From a virus: a stretch of 64,000 nt of DNA. Within the stretch, counting starts at the first letter, position 1. Each line of letters starts with the position of its first letter. Both the position numbers and the translations under genes were made by a program. The DNA is taken from IMG/VR virus record IMGVR_UViG_3300037069_000769, positions 1 to 64,000 of that record. One strand, 5' to 3'. Shown in pieces: positions 21,457-29,464 of the stretch. Below the pieces are notes generated by a model, which was not told the DNA's origin, made no database searches, and saw only the letters and a program-made list of their open reading frames with translations.

Positions 21457-21924
21457 ATGTTTGGATGGCTTTTCCCTAAGCGAAGCGTATCTGTTCAGAT
21501 TGGGTTTGGTGAGGCGTGTGATCGTCTTACTATTTTGCAGTTGAAGATCGATCACGCTACCAGTGACGTTCGGAAACTGCTTACGCGAGAGTTTGCGTTG
21601 ATCCATGCTCAGTTGTACCACGCTGGATTTTTTAGCGTGCCTTACGTGCAAACGTTTGCACTTGAGCTAGCTCAAATCAATCGAGAGCTTTGGTATACTG
21701 AGAATCAGATACGCGAGTTAGGTGGGGACGGAGCCTACGATCCCGAGCATGCAAAACATCTTCTTTGGTGCGAGGCCGCTCGTCGGGTTTACACTAAAAA
21801 CGGCGAGCGTGCCTCGTGTAAGAGGAGCATTGATAACGTTATGCAGTCAAAGGTCATGGAGGTCAAACTTTACGGGAGCAGTAATGACAGAAGTGGACAC
21901 TCGGGTGAGAAATCTCCTAGCTAG
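21457..21924 (+). CDS. DUF6165-like protein
   Basis: 155 aa. F-G-E-A-C-D-R-L-T-I-L-Q-L-K (about 17-30), then L-A-Q-I-N-R-E-L-W (about 70-78) and A-R-R-V-Y-T-K-N-G-E-R-A (about 109-120) match my memory of the DUF6165 pattern (G-E-x-x-D-K-L-T-I-L-E-x-K; N-x-x-L-W; V-Y-x-x-N-D-x-R-A), a family often found beside glycan-synthesis genes. The palindrome at 21647 encodes V-Q-T-F-A. Function of the family is unknown. Confidence 0.6.
   Translation: MFGWLFPKRSVSVQIGFGEACDRLTILQLKIDHATSDVRKLLTREFALIHAQLYHAGFFSVPYVQTFALELAQINRELWYTENQIRELGGDGAYDPEHAKHLLWCEAARRVYTKNGERASCKRSIDNVMQSKVMEVKLYGSSNDRSGHSGEKSPS
21647..21660. repeat. TGCAAACGTTTGCA dispersed palindrome
   Basis: Perfect copy inside the DUF6165-like gene. 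Confidence 0.95.
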
Positions 21925-22225
21925 TAAGCCTGAAGTTGGAGATGTTCTCACCTCAAAGGATGGGGAAAGCGTACCCGTCACTATCGATGTTCGTCCAGAT
22001 TCAGGTAAAGGTGTGACTGAAGTCTGGTTCGTGAATGCCTGTGTTGATCCCGAAGGTACTGGCTGGTATTTATCATCCGTGTCTCGGGGTTTGAAGATTT
22101 TGATTTCTCTCACATCACAAGATGTGCTTCGGGAGAAGTTTGGGCAAAACCTCATCACCGTTGTTTCTCTGAAAGTCGTGCGTAAGACGCCCAAGGGCAC
22201 GGCATTGATTGCGGAGTTAGCATGA
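21884..22225 (+). CDS. Hypothetical protein
   Basis: 113 aa; ATG 21884 overlaps the preceding gene by 41 nt, with GGGAGCA upstream. Beta-rich (VTEVWFVNACVDPEG, NLITVVSLKVVRK). V-G-D-V-L near residue 18 recalls the array family motif, but the rest does not align. Function unknown. Confidence 0.62.
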   Translation: MTEVDTRVRNLLASKPEVGDVLTSKDGESVPVTIDVRPDSGKGVTEVWFVNACVDPEGTGWYLSSVSRGLKILISLTSQDVLREKFGQNLITVVSLKVVRKTPKGTALIAELA

Positions 22226-22647
22226 ACATTCAAATGTACGGCCTGCGGGAGCTTCCCAAGGAAGTTCGTACCAGCTTCACCTTGCCGGGCAATCCGTATT
22301 GTCTGACTAACCGGGATACCCTGAAGTACCTCTCTGACCTTGGTATCTTCTTCTACCGGGATGAGCTTAACGGAACTGCCGTTTTGATTCCCACCCCCGA
22401 AGGTGAGAGCATTCACCAGCGAAATGACTTTTCGGCGTTCAAGTTTGCGTGTATCGTTTCTGAGCCTGATAGGGATTGTAATCATCAGGTGCCGATGTCT
22501 GTAGCTCGGTGGCCTGCGACCTCTGAGGATCGTAGGCAAGCTGTGGCTGAGTATGAGGCTCGTCACGGTGACGACCGTGTGTGGCTGGAGTGGAATAAAC
22601 CTGTCCAAGTTAAGGAGCTGGATACCTCGCGAGTTCAACTCCTGTAG
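22222..22647 (+). CDS. Hypothetical protein
   Basis: 141 aa, ATGA overlap with the preceding gene. Polar, with a tryptophan-containing C-terminal third (RVWLEWNKPVQVKEL). No motif recognised. Confidence 0.65.
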   Translation: MNIQMYGLRELPKEVRTSFTLPGNPYCLTNRDTLKYLSDLGIFFYRDELNGTAVLIPTPEGESIHQRNDFSAFKFACIVSEPDRDCNHQVPMSVARWPATSEDRRQAVAEYEARHGDDRVWLEWNKPVQVKELDTSRVQLL

Positions 22648-22658
22648 GGTGACTTGAG

Positions 22659-23207
22659 TTGAGTCGAGATGGCCTGAGTACGATGAGAGAACCCGATCAA
22701 GAATCTCTTGTGTACCTTAAGGGGTTTGCACCCTTTGAGGTCCATATTACCCAAAACCCTCATGAACCCTCTCACGAGGAACAAAGACTTGGGGGATTTC
22801 GATGCGAGTTGTGCGGTGCCATAGTAACGCTGATTGCCGTATGCAAGACGCAGCGGCTACCGGGTAAAGAGTTTTATTGTTGCTTGGGACTCTGTGCTGA
22901 AAGATTGCTCGGGGCATCACAGTATGTGAAGGTGTGCGGGCAGTCTGTCGATCTTTCAACAACGGATAAGAGCCTTCTCAGCGAGCTATCTCCTGAGGAG
23001 GCTCTTGCGTTAGTAGGCTCTAAGGAAGCCGCCCATGTTGCTCGTTTGGCACAAGGGTTTGAAAACTCTCGAATTTCCTTGACTTCTCCGGGAATCGTAG
23101 GTATACTAACACAATACCGACGATGCGGAATTTTAAGTCGGGGTCAGTTTCTTACGTTGTGGCAATACGTGTCAGCTTGTGGAAAGGAATTGAAGTGTCG
23201 AAGTTAA
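22659..23207 (+). CDS. Cysteine-rich, possibly zinc-binding protein
   Basis: 182 aa from TTG 22659, or 174 from ATG 22683; neither has a good ribosome binding site. C-E-L-C (about 49-52), then C (62) and C-C-x-x-L-C (74-79) could hold one zinc ion. The rest is helical. A promoter for the next gene lies within its 3' end. Confidence 0.6.
   Translation: MSRDGLSTMREPDQESLVYLKGFAPFEVHITQNPHEPSHEEQRLGGFRCELCGAIVTLIAVCKTQRLPGKEFYCCLGLCAERLLGASQYVKVCGQSVDLSTTDKSLLSELSPEEALALVGSKEAAHVARLAQGFENSRISLTSPGIVGILTQYRRCGILSRGQFLTLWQYVSACGKELKCRS
23079..23107 (+). promoter_or_regulatory. Sigma-70 promoter inside the preceding gene
   Basis: TTGACT (23079-23084), 17 bp, TATACT (23102-23107); would serve the gene starting at 23195. 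Confidence 0.7.
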
Positions 23208-23677
23208 AAGATATTCCGTCAAACCCGGAAGACCTGAAAGCTTACTACAAAAAGCTCAAGGATAAGGAGCTTCGGCTGGAGGGCGACCTCGCAATTAACG
23301 ATGATCCCGACTTGGAGGATGCCATTATGGGCATCATCCTTGCACTGCATGATGTGAAGGAGATCGATAGCAAGATTCGGGTAGTGGAGCGGCCCAGTGC
23401 GGATGTTGAGAGTCGGATCGTTGCTCTCAAGGGTCAAGTTGCTCTGTACGAATCCAGACTTGAGGCTGTGAAGGCCACCCTTAAGGAGTTGGAAAGCGGT
23501 GGCGGTAAATTCCATCGGATGAGTGGGGATTACGTCACTGCTCTCAAGAACCTGCGGGATCAGGTGCTGAAATGGAAGGACCGCTTCGAGGCTCAGGGAG
23601 TAAATCTACTTGAGCTGATTCCCACTCTGTCGGAGTTCGCGGCAAAATTCGACAGTTTGCCGGAGGAAACCGCGTAA
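23195..23677 (+). CDS. Coiled-coil hypothetical protein
   Basis: 160 aa from GTG 23195, preceded by GGAAAGGA. Two heptad-rich stretches (about 15-60 and 65-105). A small helical phage protein; no family recognised. Confidence 0.65.
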   Translation: MSKLKDIPSNPEDLKAYYKKLKDKELRLEGDLAINDDPDLEDAIMGIILALHDVKEIDSKIRVVERPSADVESRIVALKGQVALYESRLEAVKATLKELESGGGKFHRMSGDYVTALKNLRDQVLKWKDRFEAQGVNLLELIPTLSEFAAKFDSLPEETA

Positions 23678-23684
23678 AATCCTC

Positions 23685-23713
23685 TTGACTTACTCGCCAA
23701 TTTGAGGTATAAT
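23685..23713 (+). promoter_or_regulatory. Sigma-70 promoter of HTH gene
   Basis: TTGACT (23685-23690), 17 bp, TATAAT (23708-23713). Confidence 0.82.
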
Positions 23714-23759
23714 ACAACCTACAAATCGGCCACCAACCCAACCACGAGGAGACGGGTAA

Positions 23760-24029
23760 ATGGCGGGAGTATTAGAACGTCGTCGGATGCTCAAGGAGAT
23801 TGTTGACGACTTGAAGGACGGATGTGCCGTTTTCGAGTATTCAGTGCCTGAATTGGCAGCCCTTGCTGGAGTCAGTCCCACGACAGTGTATCGCCTCTTT
23901 GAGGGGACCACAAAATACCCACGATTTGAGACGCTGGTGAAGATCGCCGATGTGCTGAACTATGCGATCTATTTCCAGAAGAAGACTGTGCCCCTTTCTC
24001 GGGCAAAGAAGACGGCTAAGATCGGGTAG
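23760..24029 (+). CDS. HTH transcriptional regulator
   Basis: 89 aa. The stretch S-V-P-E-L-A-A-L-A-G-V-S-P-T-T-V-Y-R-L-F-E (about 29-49) is a clear helix-turn-helix of the Cro/C1 or LacI-like type, followed by RFETLVKIADVLNY, the usual end of an XRE domain. It has its own consensus promoter. The A-G-V-S-x-T-T-V-x-R-x-F pattern is the one used by LacI-family recognition helices, so this protein is the better candidate reader of the LacI-type palindrome; unproven. Confidence 0.82.
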   Translation: MAGVLERRRMLKEIVDDLKDGCAVFEYSVPELAALAGVSPTTVYRLFEGTTKYPRFETLVKIADVLNYAIYFQKKTVPLSRAKKTAKIG

Positions 24030-24448
24030 CGTCCGCCGATCCTTTGAACCTGATCCCGAACCTCTGGAGTAGTCATGCCGTTTCCGTAGCTACGAGGAGC
24101 CAAGTGTACTATGGTAAGTATAATAGTTTGAAATCCAAATCACGTCCCTACGGTTTGGTGACAGAAGGTGAAGTGCGAGGCTCATGAGAGTGAGCCGGGA
24201 GTGGTTGTGTGAGATTGTCATCACAATGACCCGAGTGAGTATTTAAGTGCTGTAGGCCAACTATGAGGTTAATCCCAGATATGATCTGTATATTGACCTA
24301 ACCTTGCAGCTACTCAAGTGGCTCGGCGGGATGTCAGGGGTGAACTGACCGCACTTTGACTGAAGTCGTATCCGGAATCCCGGAGAGTAGTGACCAAAGC
24401 ACGAGAGAACGAGAAACTGCTTTGAATTTTACCTTTTGGAGGTGTGTG

Positions 24449-24457
24449 ATGAAGTAG
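24449..24457 (+). other. Two-codon minigene with strong ribosome site
   Basis: TTGGAGGTG (24437-24445) precedes ATG AAG TAG. Minigenes like this occur in lambda (bar) and can trap peptidyl-tRNA; chance is possible inside a structured RNA. Confidence 0.3.
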
Positions 24458-24489
24458 TTCGCTAAAACCGTCGGTGAGGCAGTCTTCGC

Positions 24490-24571
24490 AAAGGTCAGCA
24501 CGCTAGTCTGTTATAAGGAGGTGCCACTATGAGCATTTCGCAGAGTTTGCAAAGCGTGCTGACCTTTTTAC
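24490..24571 (+). terminator. Long-arm terminator-like hairpin
   Basis: Arms 24490-24504 and 24553-24567 are perfect 15-bp reverse complements, followed by TTTA. The 48-nt loop holds AAGGAGGTG and an ATG at 24529 opening a 34-codon frame that runs through the right arm (to 24633), so ribosomes on it could open the hairpin, as in attenuation. Confidence 0.6.
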
Positions 24572-24574
24572 TTT

Positions 24575-24588
24575 TGCAAACGTTTGCA
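24575..24588. repeat. TGCAAACGTTTGCA dispersed palindrome
   Basis: Perfect copy, just after the long-arm hairpin and 13 nt before the ATG at 24602. Confidence 0.95.
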
Positions 24589-24601
24589 CGAAAGGATACT
24601 C

Positions 24602-25093
24602 ATGTCGGAAGTACCCGACACCTCAGCACCTGAATCCGTTGCTCCCTTTGAGTCTGGTCCCGTATCGAGTGACGGGAGCTTGCTGCCCGAGACTGCGGGG
24701 ACGCCGGCAGAGCCCGCCAAACCTTCGGCACCGCGAGTGTCCGAGGTGGGAGTTCGGGAGCATATCGCACGCCTGACCGGCGATTTGCCCGCCAGAATTA
24801 AGCATCTGGAAGAGATGGCTCGAAGTGAGAAGCACGCCATCGATTCCAAGTGCAAGGCTCAGGCTCATTCGGAGAAGGCCGAAGTTGACCGCCGACTTCG
24901 CGAGGATAAGAAGACTCTCCGCAAGGCCATGAATACGGCCCTCAGTCAGTGGAATGCGGTGCTGGTCAAGTTGGAGAAAGACCCGCACCCCCTGTTTGAG
25001 GAGGAAGATTGGGAAACACCTCCCGGAGGAGCGTCCGAGACGCCGGACCTGAGAGACCCGGCAAAAACCGAACCTGAGGTCTCAGCTCCCTGA
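24602..25093 (+). CDS. Helical protein with disordered ends
   Basis: 163 aa, ATG 24602 with AAAGGA upstream. Pro/Ser/Glu-rich N-terminal 45 residues, a charged helix (about 50-125, KAEVDRRLREDKKTLRKAMN), and a Pro/Glu-rich C terminus. A scaffold- or adaptor-like shape, no family recognised. Followed by a good terminator. Confidence 0.65.
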   Translation: MSEVPDTSAPESVAPFESGPVSSDGSLLPETAGTPAEPAKPSAPRVSEVGVREHIARLTGDLPARIKHLEEMARSEKHAIDSKCKAQAHSEKAEVDRRLREDKKTLRKAMNTALSQWNAVLVKLEKDPHPLFEEEDWETPPGGASETPDLRDPAKTEPEVSAP

Positions 25094-25120
25094 TTTGTCA
25101 CATCAAGCATCCTACCCCGT

Positions 25121-25157
25121 GGAGGGCATCGATTCGGTCGGTGCCCTCCTTCTTTTT
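25121..25157 (+). terminator. Intrinsic terminator
   Basis: GGAGGGCA (25121-25128) pairs with TGCCCTCC (25142-25149), followed by TTCTTTTT. Confidence 0.88.
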
Positions 25158-25167
25158 GTAATTCACC

Positions 25168-25196
25168 TTGACACCGAAAGTCGGGTGAGGTATACT
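25168..25196 (+). promoter_or_regulatory. Sigma-70 promoter of csrA-like gene
   Basis: TTGACA (25168-25173), 17 bp, TATACT (25191-25196), right after a terminator. Confidence 0.86.
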
Positions 25197-25235
25197 TAAA
25201 TTCGTTCGGTTACTATTTTTTGAAAGGAGTCTGCA

Positions 25236-25547
25236 ATGTTGGTGCTCTCTCGGAAGAAGGATGAACGGGTTGCTGTTACTCTTGAGTCTATGATTCGCAA
25301 GCTTGCTAAGGAGGTGTACGACAGAAGTAAGCGGGGCGAAAGTCTCGCCGACATTCAGGACGACCTGATCGCTAACGGTGAGCGTCTCAGTATCGTTTGC
25401 GTTGAACTTCGCGGAGATAAGGTCCGCTTGGGCTTCGAGGCCAGTCGGGACTGGACTATTCACCGGGATGAGGTTCAAGCTGCGGTGGATAAGGAGAAGA
25501 CGGATGTCGAGCATAGCTCTGCTAACCTTTGCGAAGAATCACGCTGA
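25236..25547 (+). CDS. csrA: CsrA-like RNA-binding regulator with insertion
   Basis: 103 aa; AAAGGAG before the ATG. It starts MLVLSRKKDERVAV, the first strand of CsrA, and later has V-E-L-R-G-D-K-V-R-L-G-F-E-A...I-H-R-D-E-V, the rest of the CsrA core including the R of the VRxG strand that contacts RNA. Between them lies an extra ~33-residue, probably helical, segment (RKLAKEVYDRSKRGESLADI). CsrA is normally about 60 aa and binds GGA in RNA leaders to control translation. It heads an operon with sugar-related genes. Confidence 0.85.
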   Translation: MLVLSRKKDERVAVTLESMIRKLAKEVYDRSKRGESLADIQDDLIANGERLSIVCVELRGDKVRLGFEASRDWTIHRDEVQAAVDKEKTDVEHSSANLCEESR

Positions 25548-26160
25548 GCATGGGTCAAACTACGTCGATATGGTGAGACCCTGCTTAGACAGCCGTAGAT
25601 CGTATGCTGCAAAGCACGGGTTTACTCTGTATGATGATGTTCTCCCTTACTACGATCCGACGAGACCTGCGTCATGGTCGAAGCTTCGGATGATTGCTGC
25701 GGTTCTGCACAAGCACGAGTGGGTATTTTGGTCTGATGCAGACGTGCTGGTCACTGAATCCGGAGTTCGGATTGAGGACATTTTGTCGTGGTTTGACACT
25801 TCCAAGGACTTCATCATCGCGGAGGATTTGGGCGGAGTTCCTGTAAATTGCGGGAACTTTTTTGTGAGGAATAGTCCGTGGGCTCACGAATTCCTCAAAC
25901 GGTGGTGGGATCAGACCCACATGATAAACTCCGAATGGTGGGAGCAATCGGCCCTGATCGAGTTATTGAAGACTCCTGAAGTTCGGGAACACTTTCAGAT
26001 TACTCAGGATCGAAGAATGTTTAACGCTTACCCCAAGGAGCGATTTAACACACCTTCTGATTTAGCTTGGCAGCCGGGTGACTTCCAGTTGCACATTTCA
26101 GGGGTACGGGGCCAAGAGTTCGTGAACATTCTTAATCTGTATCTTCCGCAGTGTAGGTGA
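25504..26160 (+). CDS. GT34-like (GMA12/MNN10) glycosyltransferase
   Basis: 218 aa from ATG 25504, which overlaps the csrA-like gene by 44 nt. W-S-K-L-R-M-I followed by W-V-F-W-S-D-A-D-V-L-V (D-x-D at about 81-83) and V-N-C-G-N-F-F-V-R-N-S are hallmarks of the galactosyl/mannosyltransferase GMA12/MNN10 family, which adds hexoses from nucleotide sugars. The next gene is a methyltransferase. Confidence 0.78.
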   Translation: MSSIALLTFAKNHAEHGSNYVDMVRPCLDSRRSYAAKHGFTLYDDVLPYYDPTRPASWSKLRMIAAVLHKHEWVFWSDADVLVTESGVRIEDILSWFDTSKDFIIAEDLGGVPVNCGNFFVRNSPWAHEFLKRWWDQTHMINSEWWEQSALIELLKTPEVREHFQITQDRRMFNAYPKERFNTPSDLAWQPGDFQLHISGVRGQEFVNILNLYLPQCR

Positions 26161-26163
26161 GTA

Positions 26164-26784
26164 ATGTACTGGCGGGAATTGCTTAAGTACGCGGAGCATG
26201 ATCTCAAGTGGGCTATGGATGAGCTTCATATTGAGTGGCTCCGAGAAATTCTTGGTTTCGGATTTAAGAGAACGTTGGAGATTGGTAGCTATAACGGCTC
26301 CAGTTTGACAGCGTTTCTTGATGCGAAGAGTTGTGGAGATGTTACGGAGGTCCATGTCTGCGATGTTCATGTACGGCAGCCGTTACTCCACGTCATAGCT
26401 GCGTCTGAGATTGAAGTAATCCTGCATCAGCGAAGAAGTGTGGACCTTCTCACTGAGGATTCAAATTTTGAGTTCGTGCTTGTGGATGGGGATCATTCGA
26501 TTGAGAATGTTCGTAAGGAGATGACTCTCCTACTGGCGTCTGGGGTCGAGAGCATCTTTGTCCACGATACTACGGCTCGGGTAGCTAAGTATCCTCATGT
26601 GGAGGGTAGTGAGATAGCTAAGACTATGCTCATGGGCTCTCCGGCTTACTACTGTCTGGAGGACTCAATTCCTCGACCGGGGATGGCGACAGACAGAGGA
26701 GCACTTTTTGCAACTCAATATGCTGATATTTTTGAGTATGCTCGGAGTGCGTATTACGAGATTTTTTGCAAACGTTTGCACTGA
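26164..26784 (+). CDS. Class I methyltransferase
   Basis: 206 aa, 3 nt after the glycosyltransferase. L-E-I-G-S-Y-N-G-S-S-L (about 39-49) is motif I, and F-V-L-V-D-G-D-H-S-I-E-N-V (about 108-120) matches the methyltransferase_24-type families seen in sugar and antibiotic modification. The palindrome encodes the last residues (F-C-K-R-L-H) up to the stop. Confidence 0.75.
   Translation: MYWRELLKYAEHDLKWAMDELHIEWLREILGFGFKRTLEIGSYNGSSLTAFLDAKSCGDVTEVHVCDVHVRQPLLHVIAASEIEVILHQRRSVDLLTEDSNFEFVLVDGDHSIENVRKEMTLLLASGVESIFVHDTTARVAKYPHVEGSEIAKTMLMGSPAYYCLEDSIPRPGMATDRGALFATQYADIFEYARSAYYEIFCKRLH
26767..26780. repeat. TGCAAACGTTTGCA dispersed palindrome
   Basis: Perfect copy at the 3' end of the methyltransferase gene, 13 nt before the ATG at 26794. 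Confidence 0.95.
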
Positions 26785-26793
26785 AAGGCAGAC

Positions 26794-27384
26794 ATGGGAA
26801 AACAAGTATTGGCGATTCCGACGGAGCTTCTGTTCAGCCGCATCGAACGTCGGGATGCGTTTACCGGATTCGACGAGTACCCCCTGACGTGTAGTCAGCT
26901 CTTTGCTGGTGCTGAGTTCATTGATCGTGAGCAGGCCGAGCATGACCCCAGCTATAAGCAGATTATCCCGTATGGGGTGATTCGGGGACTTCGAGGCATT
27001 CTCTGCTATCAGCGAGGGGACGGTTCTGACGAGTCCCGACTGGTGGCAAAGCATTCGTTCGGATTCGGGGGCCACGTTGAGCCGTCGGACGGCAAGAATC
27101 TGCTAATGTGCATGATTCGGGAGTTGAGTGAGGAGCTGCTGTTCGGAGATATTCCGTTCTGTATCTCACCGGCTGGAATTGTCAATGAGGATTTCACCGA
27201 AGTCGGCACCGTGCATGTTGGGATGGTGTACTCCATCGTGGTACATGAGGCCGTACTGGTGAGCGGGGAAACGGACATTGCCAATCTCCGCTGGGAGGCT
27301 GCGGAGCAGATGGAAGAAAAGAAAGAACTCGGCCTCTGGGAAGGTTGGAGCAAGTTGCTCATGGATGGAGGTTTGCATGTCTGA
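26794..27384 (+). CDS. Nudix hydrolase
   Basis: 196 aa. G-G-H-V-E-P...R-E-L-S-E-E-L-L (about 91-116) is a well-preserved Nudix box (G-x5-E-x7-R-E-x-x-E-E), with residues for metal binding intact, so a nucleoside-diphosphate-linked compound, perhaps a nucleotide sugar, is the likely substrate. A strong AAAGGCAGAC leader follows the palindrome. Confidence 0.78.
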   Translation: MGKQVLAIPTELLFSRIERRDAFTGFDEYPLTCSQLFAGAEFIDREQAEHDPSYKQIIPYGVIRGLRGILCYQRGDGSDESRLVAKHSFGFGGHVEPSDGKNLLMCMIRELSEELLFGDIPFCISPAGIVNEDFTEVGTVHVGMVYSIVVHEAVLVSGETDIANLRWEAAEQMEEKKELGLWEGWSKLLMDGGLHV

Positions 27385-27784
27385 AGAACAACTCAAACCC
27401 GAAAAGTCCCTTGACGTGCTTGCGAAAGCCGCTAAGGAGTTGCACGATGTTCTCGCCAAGACTGTGGGAACTTTGAAGGTTTCCGCTGTCGAGACTCCGG
27501 AAGGGATGATGCCCCACCCCTCGTGGGTGCTGGATCGTCTTATCAAGACCTCGGGTCAAACTGTTGACCTTCTCCATAAGATTCACTACGTCGAGGCCGT
27601 AGTTATGGGGATTCTCTCCAGACTGGACACTGAAATTGCTGATTCGGTGTATGAGCATGCGGCTGTAACTTTGGGTAAGCAGTCGGCCCAGTACCTTGAG
27701 GTTGCGGCAAGACGGGAAGCCGAGGCTCAAAGTAAGCTCATTCTTCCCGTAGGTGCGGAAACTTTAGCTGTTCCTAAGAGGTAG
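27377..27784 (+). CDS. Hypothetical helical protein
   Basis: 135 aa, ATG overlapping the Nudix gene by 8 nt. Alternating helices (LAKAAKELHDVLAKTVGTL) with no recognised motif. Confidence 0.65.
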   Translation: MSEEQLKPEKSLDVLAKAAKELHDVLAKTVGTLKVSAVETPEGMMPHPSWVLDRLIKTSGQTVDLLHKIHYVEAVVMGILSRLDTEIADSVYEHAAVTLGKQSAQYLEVAARREAEAQSKLILPVGAETLAVPKR

Positions 27785-27786
27785 CC

Positions 27787-28329
27787 ATGCGATCACTGCT
27801 GGTTGGAGATTTCACGGAGACTGAGGTTCTCGAAGCTAAGCGTGGAGACTGCGAGGTATTCGCAGCCAACCGAGTAGGGAATCTTGGGTACACAGATGGG
27901 GCCTTCGAGTGTGGGTTAGAGGACTGTACCGATGTGCTGCTGTTGATGCAGAAGCTTAACGACAGTGGGGTGATATTCGACGTAGTGCATTTCAGATGCA
28001 TGAACTCTCGACCCGCTCCCGATACCGCGAATGATCTGGTTGACTTTCTATCGGCAGTGGCTCAGAACTACATAATTCCTCTGACGCTACCAAAGCTTCT
28101 GAGAAGTGCTGGCCGGCTCAGTACCTCTGCTTATTTTGTGTATTGGCAGTATCTGAGTCGAAATGCGTGGGCCTCACGAGTTCAGAGTGACATACTTTGT
28201 GGGTGTGAGTCTGCCAAGCCCCTATGTCCCGGTCTTACTTTTGTGGGCGTAAAGGCTGGTGGCCCTCCTATGCGGGATGTTCACTCTCGACTGATGCGAG
28301 GGAACGTACCTTCGGGAATTATTCTCTAA
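27787..28329 (+). CDS. Hypothetical protein
   Basis: 180 aa, 2 nt after the previous gene. Contains scattered Cys (CEVFAANRV, CGLEDC) and a hydrophobic centre (LTLPKLLRSAG). Not recognised; it ends just before a new promoter. Confidence 0.65.
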   Translation: MRSLLVGDFTETEVLEAKRGDCEVFAANRVGNLGYTDGAFECGLEDCTDVLLLMQKLNDSGVIFDVVHFRCMNSRPAPDTANDLVDFLSAVAQNYIIPLTLPKLLRSAGRLSTSAYFVYWQYLSRNAWASRVQSDILCGCESAKPLCPGLTFVGVKAGGPPMRDVHSRLMRGNVPSGIIL

Positions 28330-28336
28330 TTCCCTC

Positions 28337-28365
28337 TTGACACGCTGTCACTCTTTTGAGATAAT
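28337..28365 (+). promoter_or_regulatory. Sigma-70 promoter
   Basis: TTGACA (28337-28342), 17 bp, GATAAT (28360-28365), 32 nt upstream of the ATG at 28398. Confidence 0.82.
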
Positions 28366-28397
28366 ACGGGGGTAAACTTTAACTGTACGGAAGGAGT

Positions 28398-29459
28398 ATG
28401 AGTACATTGATTAAACAGTTCGAGGTGAAGGCGGACCCCACAGTCTATTACGTTGCAATCTCTGCCATCCAAAAGTGTATCCGGCGAGGCGACGTTGAGA
28501 GGGCTGTGAACTTTGCTCGGCTCGCATGGCAGTGCGATCCCTACAAAGTCTGGTGTCGGTTGTGGGTAATCCTCTTCGAGGATTGTGCCCGAAACGAGCA
28601 GGCCCTCAGAGCGTTTTACGAGCATCGAAAGGGGTACAACAAATTCGAGGATTTGATGCCGCTGGTGGCCCTTCTTGCAAATGGGCCACACGACAGAATG
28701 CCCTGTTCGCTGTCGTGTATGGTCAATGGGAGAGACCCGGTAAAGTTTGCCCATTACGATCTGGTCCTGCGGGACAAATTTCCCGCTCTGGCCAAGTTCA
28801 CTGCTGCCACCCGATCCGACCCAAAGGATGCCCTTTCGTACTATGAGCAATTTGGTTTCGAGTTTGCATTCGAGGGCCACGACTTCTCATGGGTGGTTGA
28901 GTTGTGTCGAAGATCGTTGAAATTTGACCGGGAGAATTTCTCAGCCGCAGTCCCCTTCTTCTTCTCGAAGGGGGTGTATCAAGCTACGGAAGCTCGGATT
29001 GCGGAATGTGCACCTCTTACGATGCTTTGGGACTTCCTCCCGATGGAGTGCTTGGACGGTCACACGAGACCGGGCAAGATCACAATCAGCACCTTCCTTA
29101 AGTATAAGCGAGAGGGTTACCCTTTCCTGACTGATGACAAGGTGCTGTCTGAGTTCGTGTTCTTCAATGAGGGGTGGTTGTATCGGAACTATGACCCGTA
29201 CCCCTTTAACTTCTCCCGCTTGCAGTTGGAGATGACGCCGTATCCGGGTAAGTCCGACTCAAGTGCCTTCGATATGTGGATAGGCCCGTGGGCAGATTTG
29301 ATGCGGAAGGAAGTGATTCCGGAGCTTCACAAAGTTCGGACGTGGGCCATTGAGAAGACTTGCCCGAATGAAATTCGGGAAATGAAGCGTCTATATCAGG
29401 CCGACTTCATAAAGGGTGAAGATGCTCTCAGTTCTGTTTCTTCTCTGGTTCGTAGTTAG
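28398..29459 (+). CDS. Helical-repeat protein, possibly RarA/MgsA C-terminal-like
   Basis: 353 aa, GGAAGGAGT before ATG. The N-terminal part Y-Y-V-A-I-S-A-I-Q-K-C-I-R-R-G-D-V-E (about 17-34), followed by ARLAWQCDPYKVWCRLWVIL, resembles the C-terminal helical domain of RarA/MgsA-type AAA+ proteins, but no ATPase domain is present. The rest is aromatic-rich and unassigned. A replication-associated adaptor is possible; confidence is low. Confidence 0.5.
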   Translation: MSTLIKQFEVKADPTVYYVAISAIQKCIRRGDVERAVNFARLAWQCDPYKVWCRLWVILFEDCARNEQALRAFYEHRKGYNKFEDLMPLVALLANGPHDRMPCSLSCMVNGRDPVKFAHYDLVLRDKFPALAKFTAATRSDPKDALSYYEQFGFEFAFEGHDFSWVVELCRRSLKFDRENFSAAVPFFFSKGVYQATEARIAECAPLTMLWDFLPMECLDGHTRPGKITISTFLKYKREGYPFLTDDKVLSEFVFFNEGWLYRNYDPYPFNFSRLQLEMTPYPGKSDSSAFDMWIGPWADLMRKEVIPELHKVRTWAIEKTCPNEIREMKRLYQADFIKGEDALSSVSSLVRS

Positions 29460-29464
29460 GTCAA

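Larger units (their letters stand above)
24030..24573 (+). ncRNA. Candidate structured RNA region
   Basis: About 540 nt without a convincing gene but dense in hairpins: GGCTCA/TGAGCC (24179-24196), ATTGT/ACAAT (24214-24227), GGTTAAT...ATTGACC with inner CAGAT/ATCTG (24268-24299), GTCAG/CTGAC (24333-24349), TCCGG/CCGGA (24371-24384), and a 15-bp arm pair with a T-run (24490-24571). It looks like a large phage RNA ending in a terminator. I could not match it to a known class. No good promoter was found. Confidence 0.5.

Noticed and set aside
24119-24124. TATAAT as promoter of the structured RNA
   Set aside because: No -35 box at 16-18 bp (GGAGCC at 17 bp) and no extended -10.
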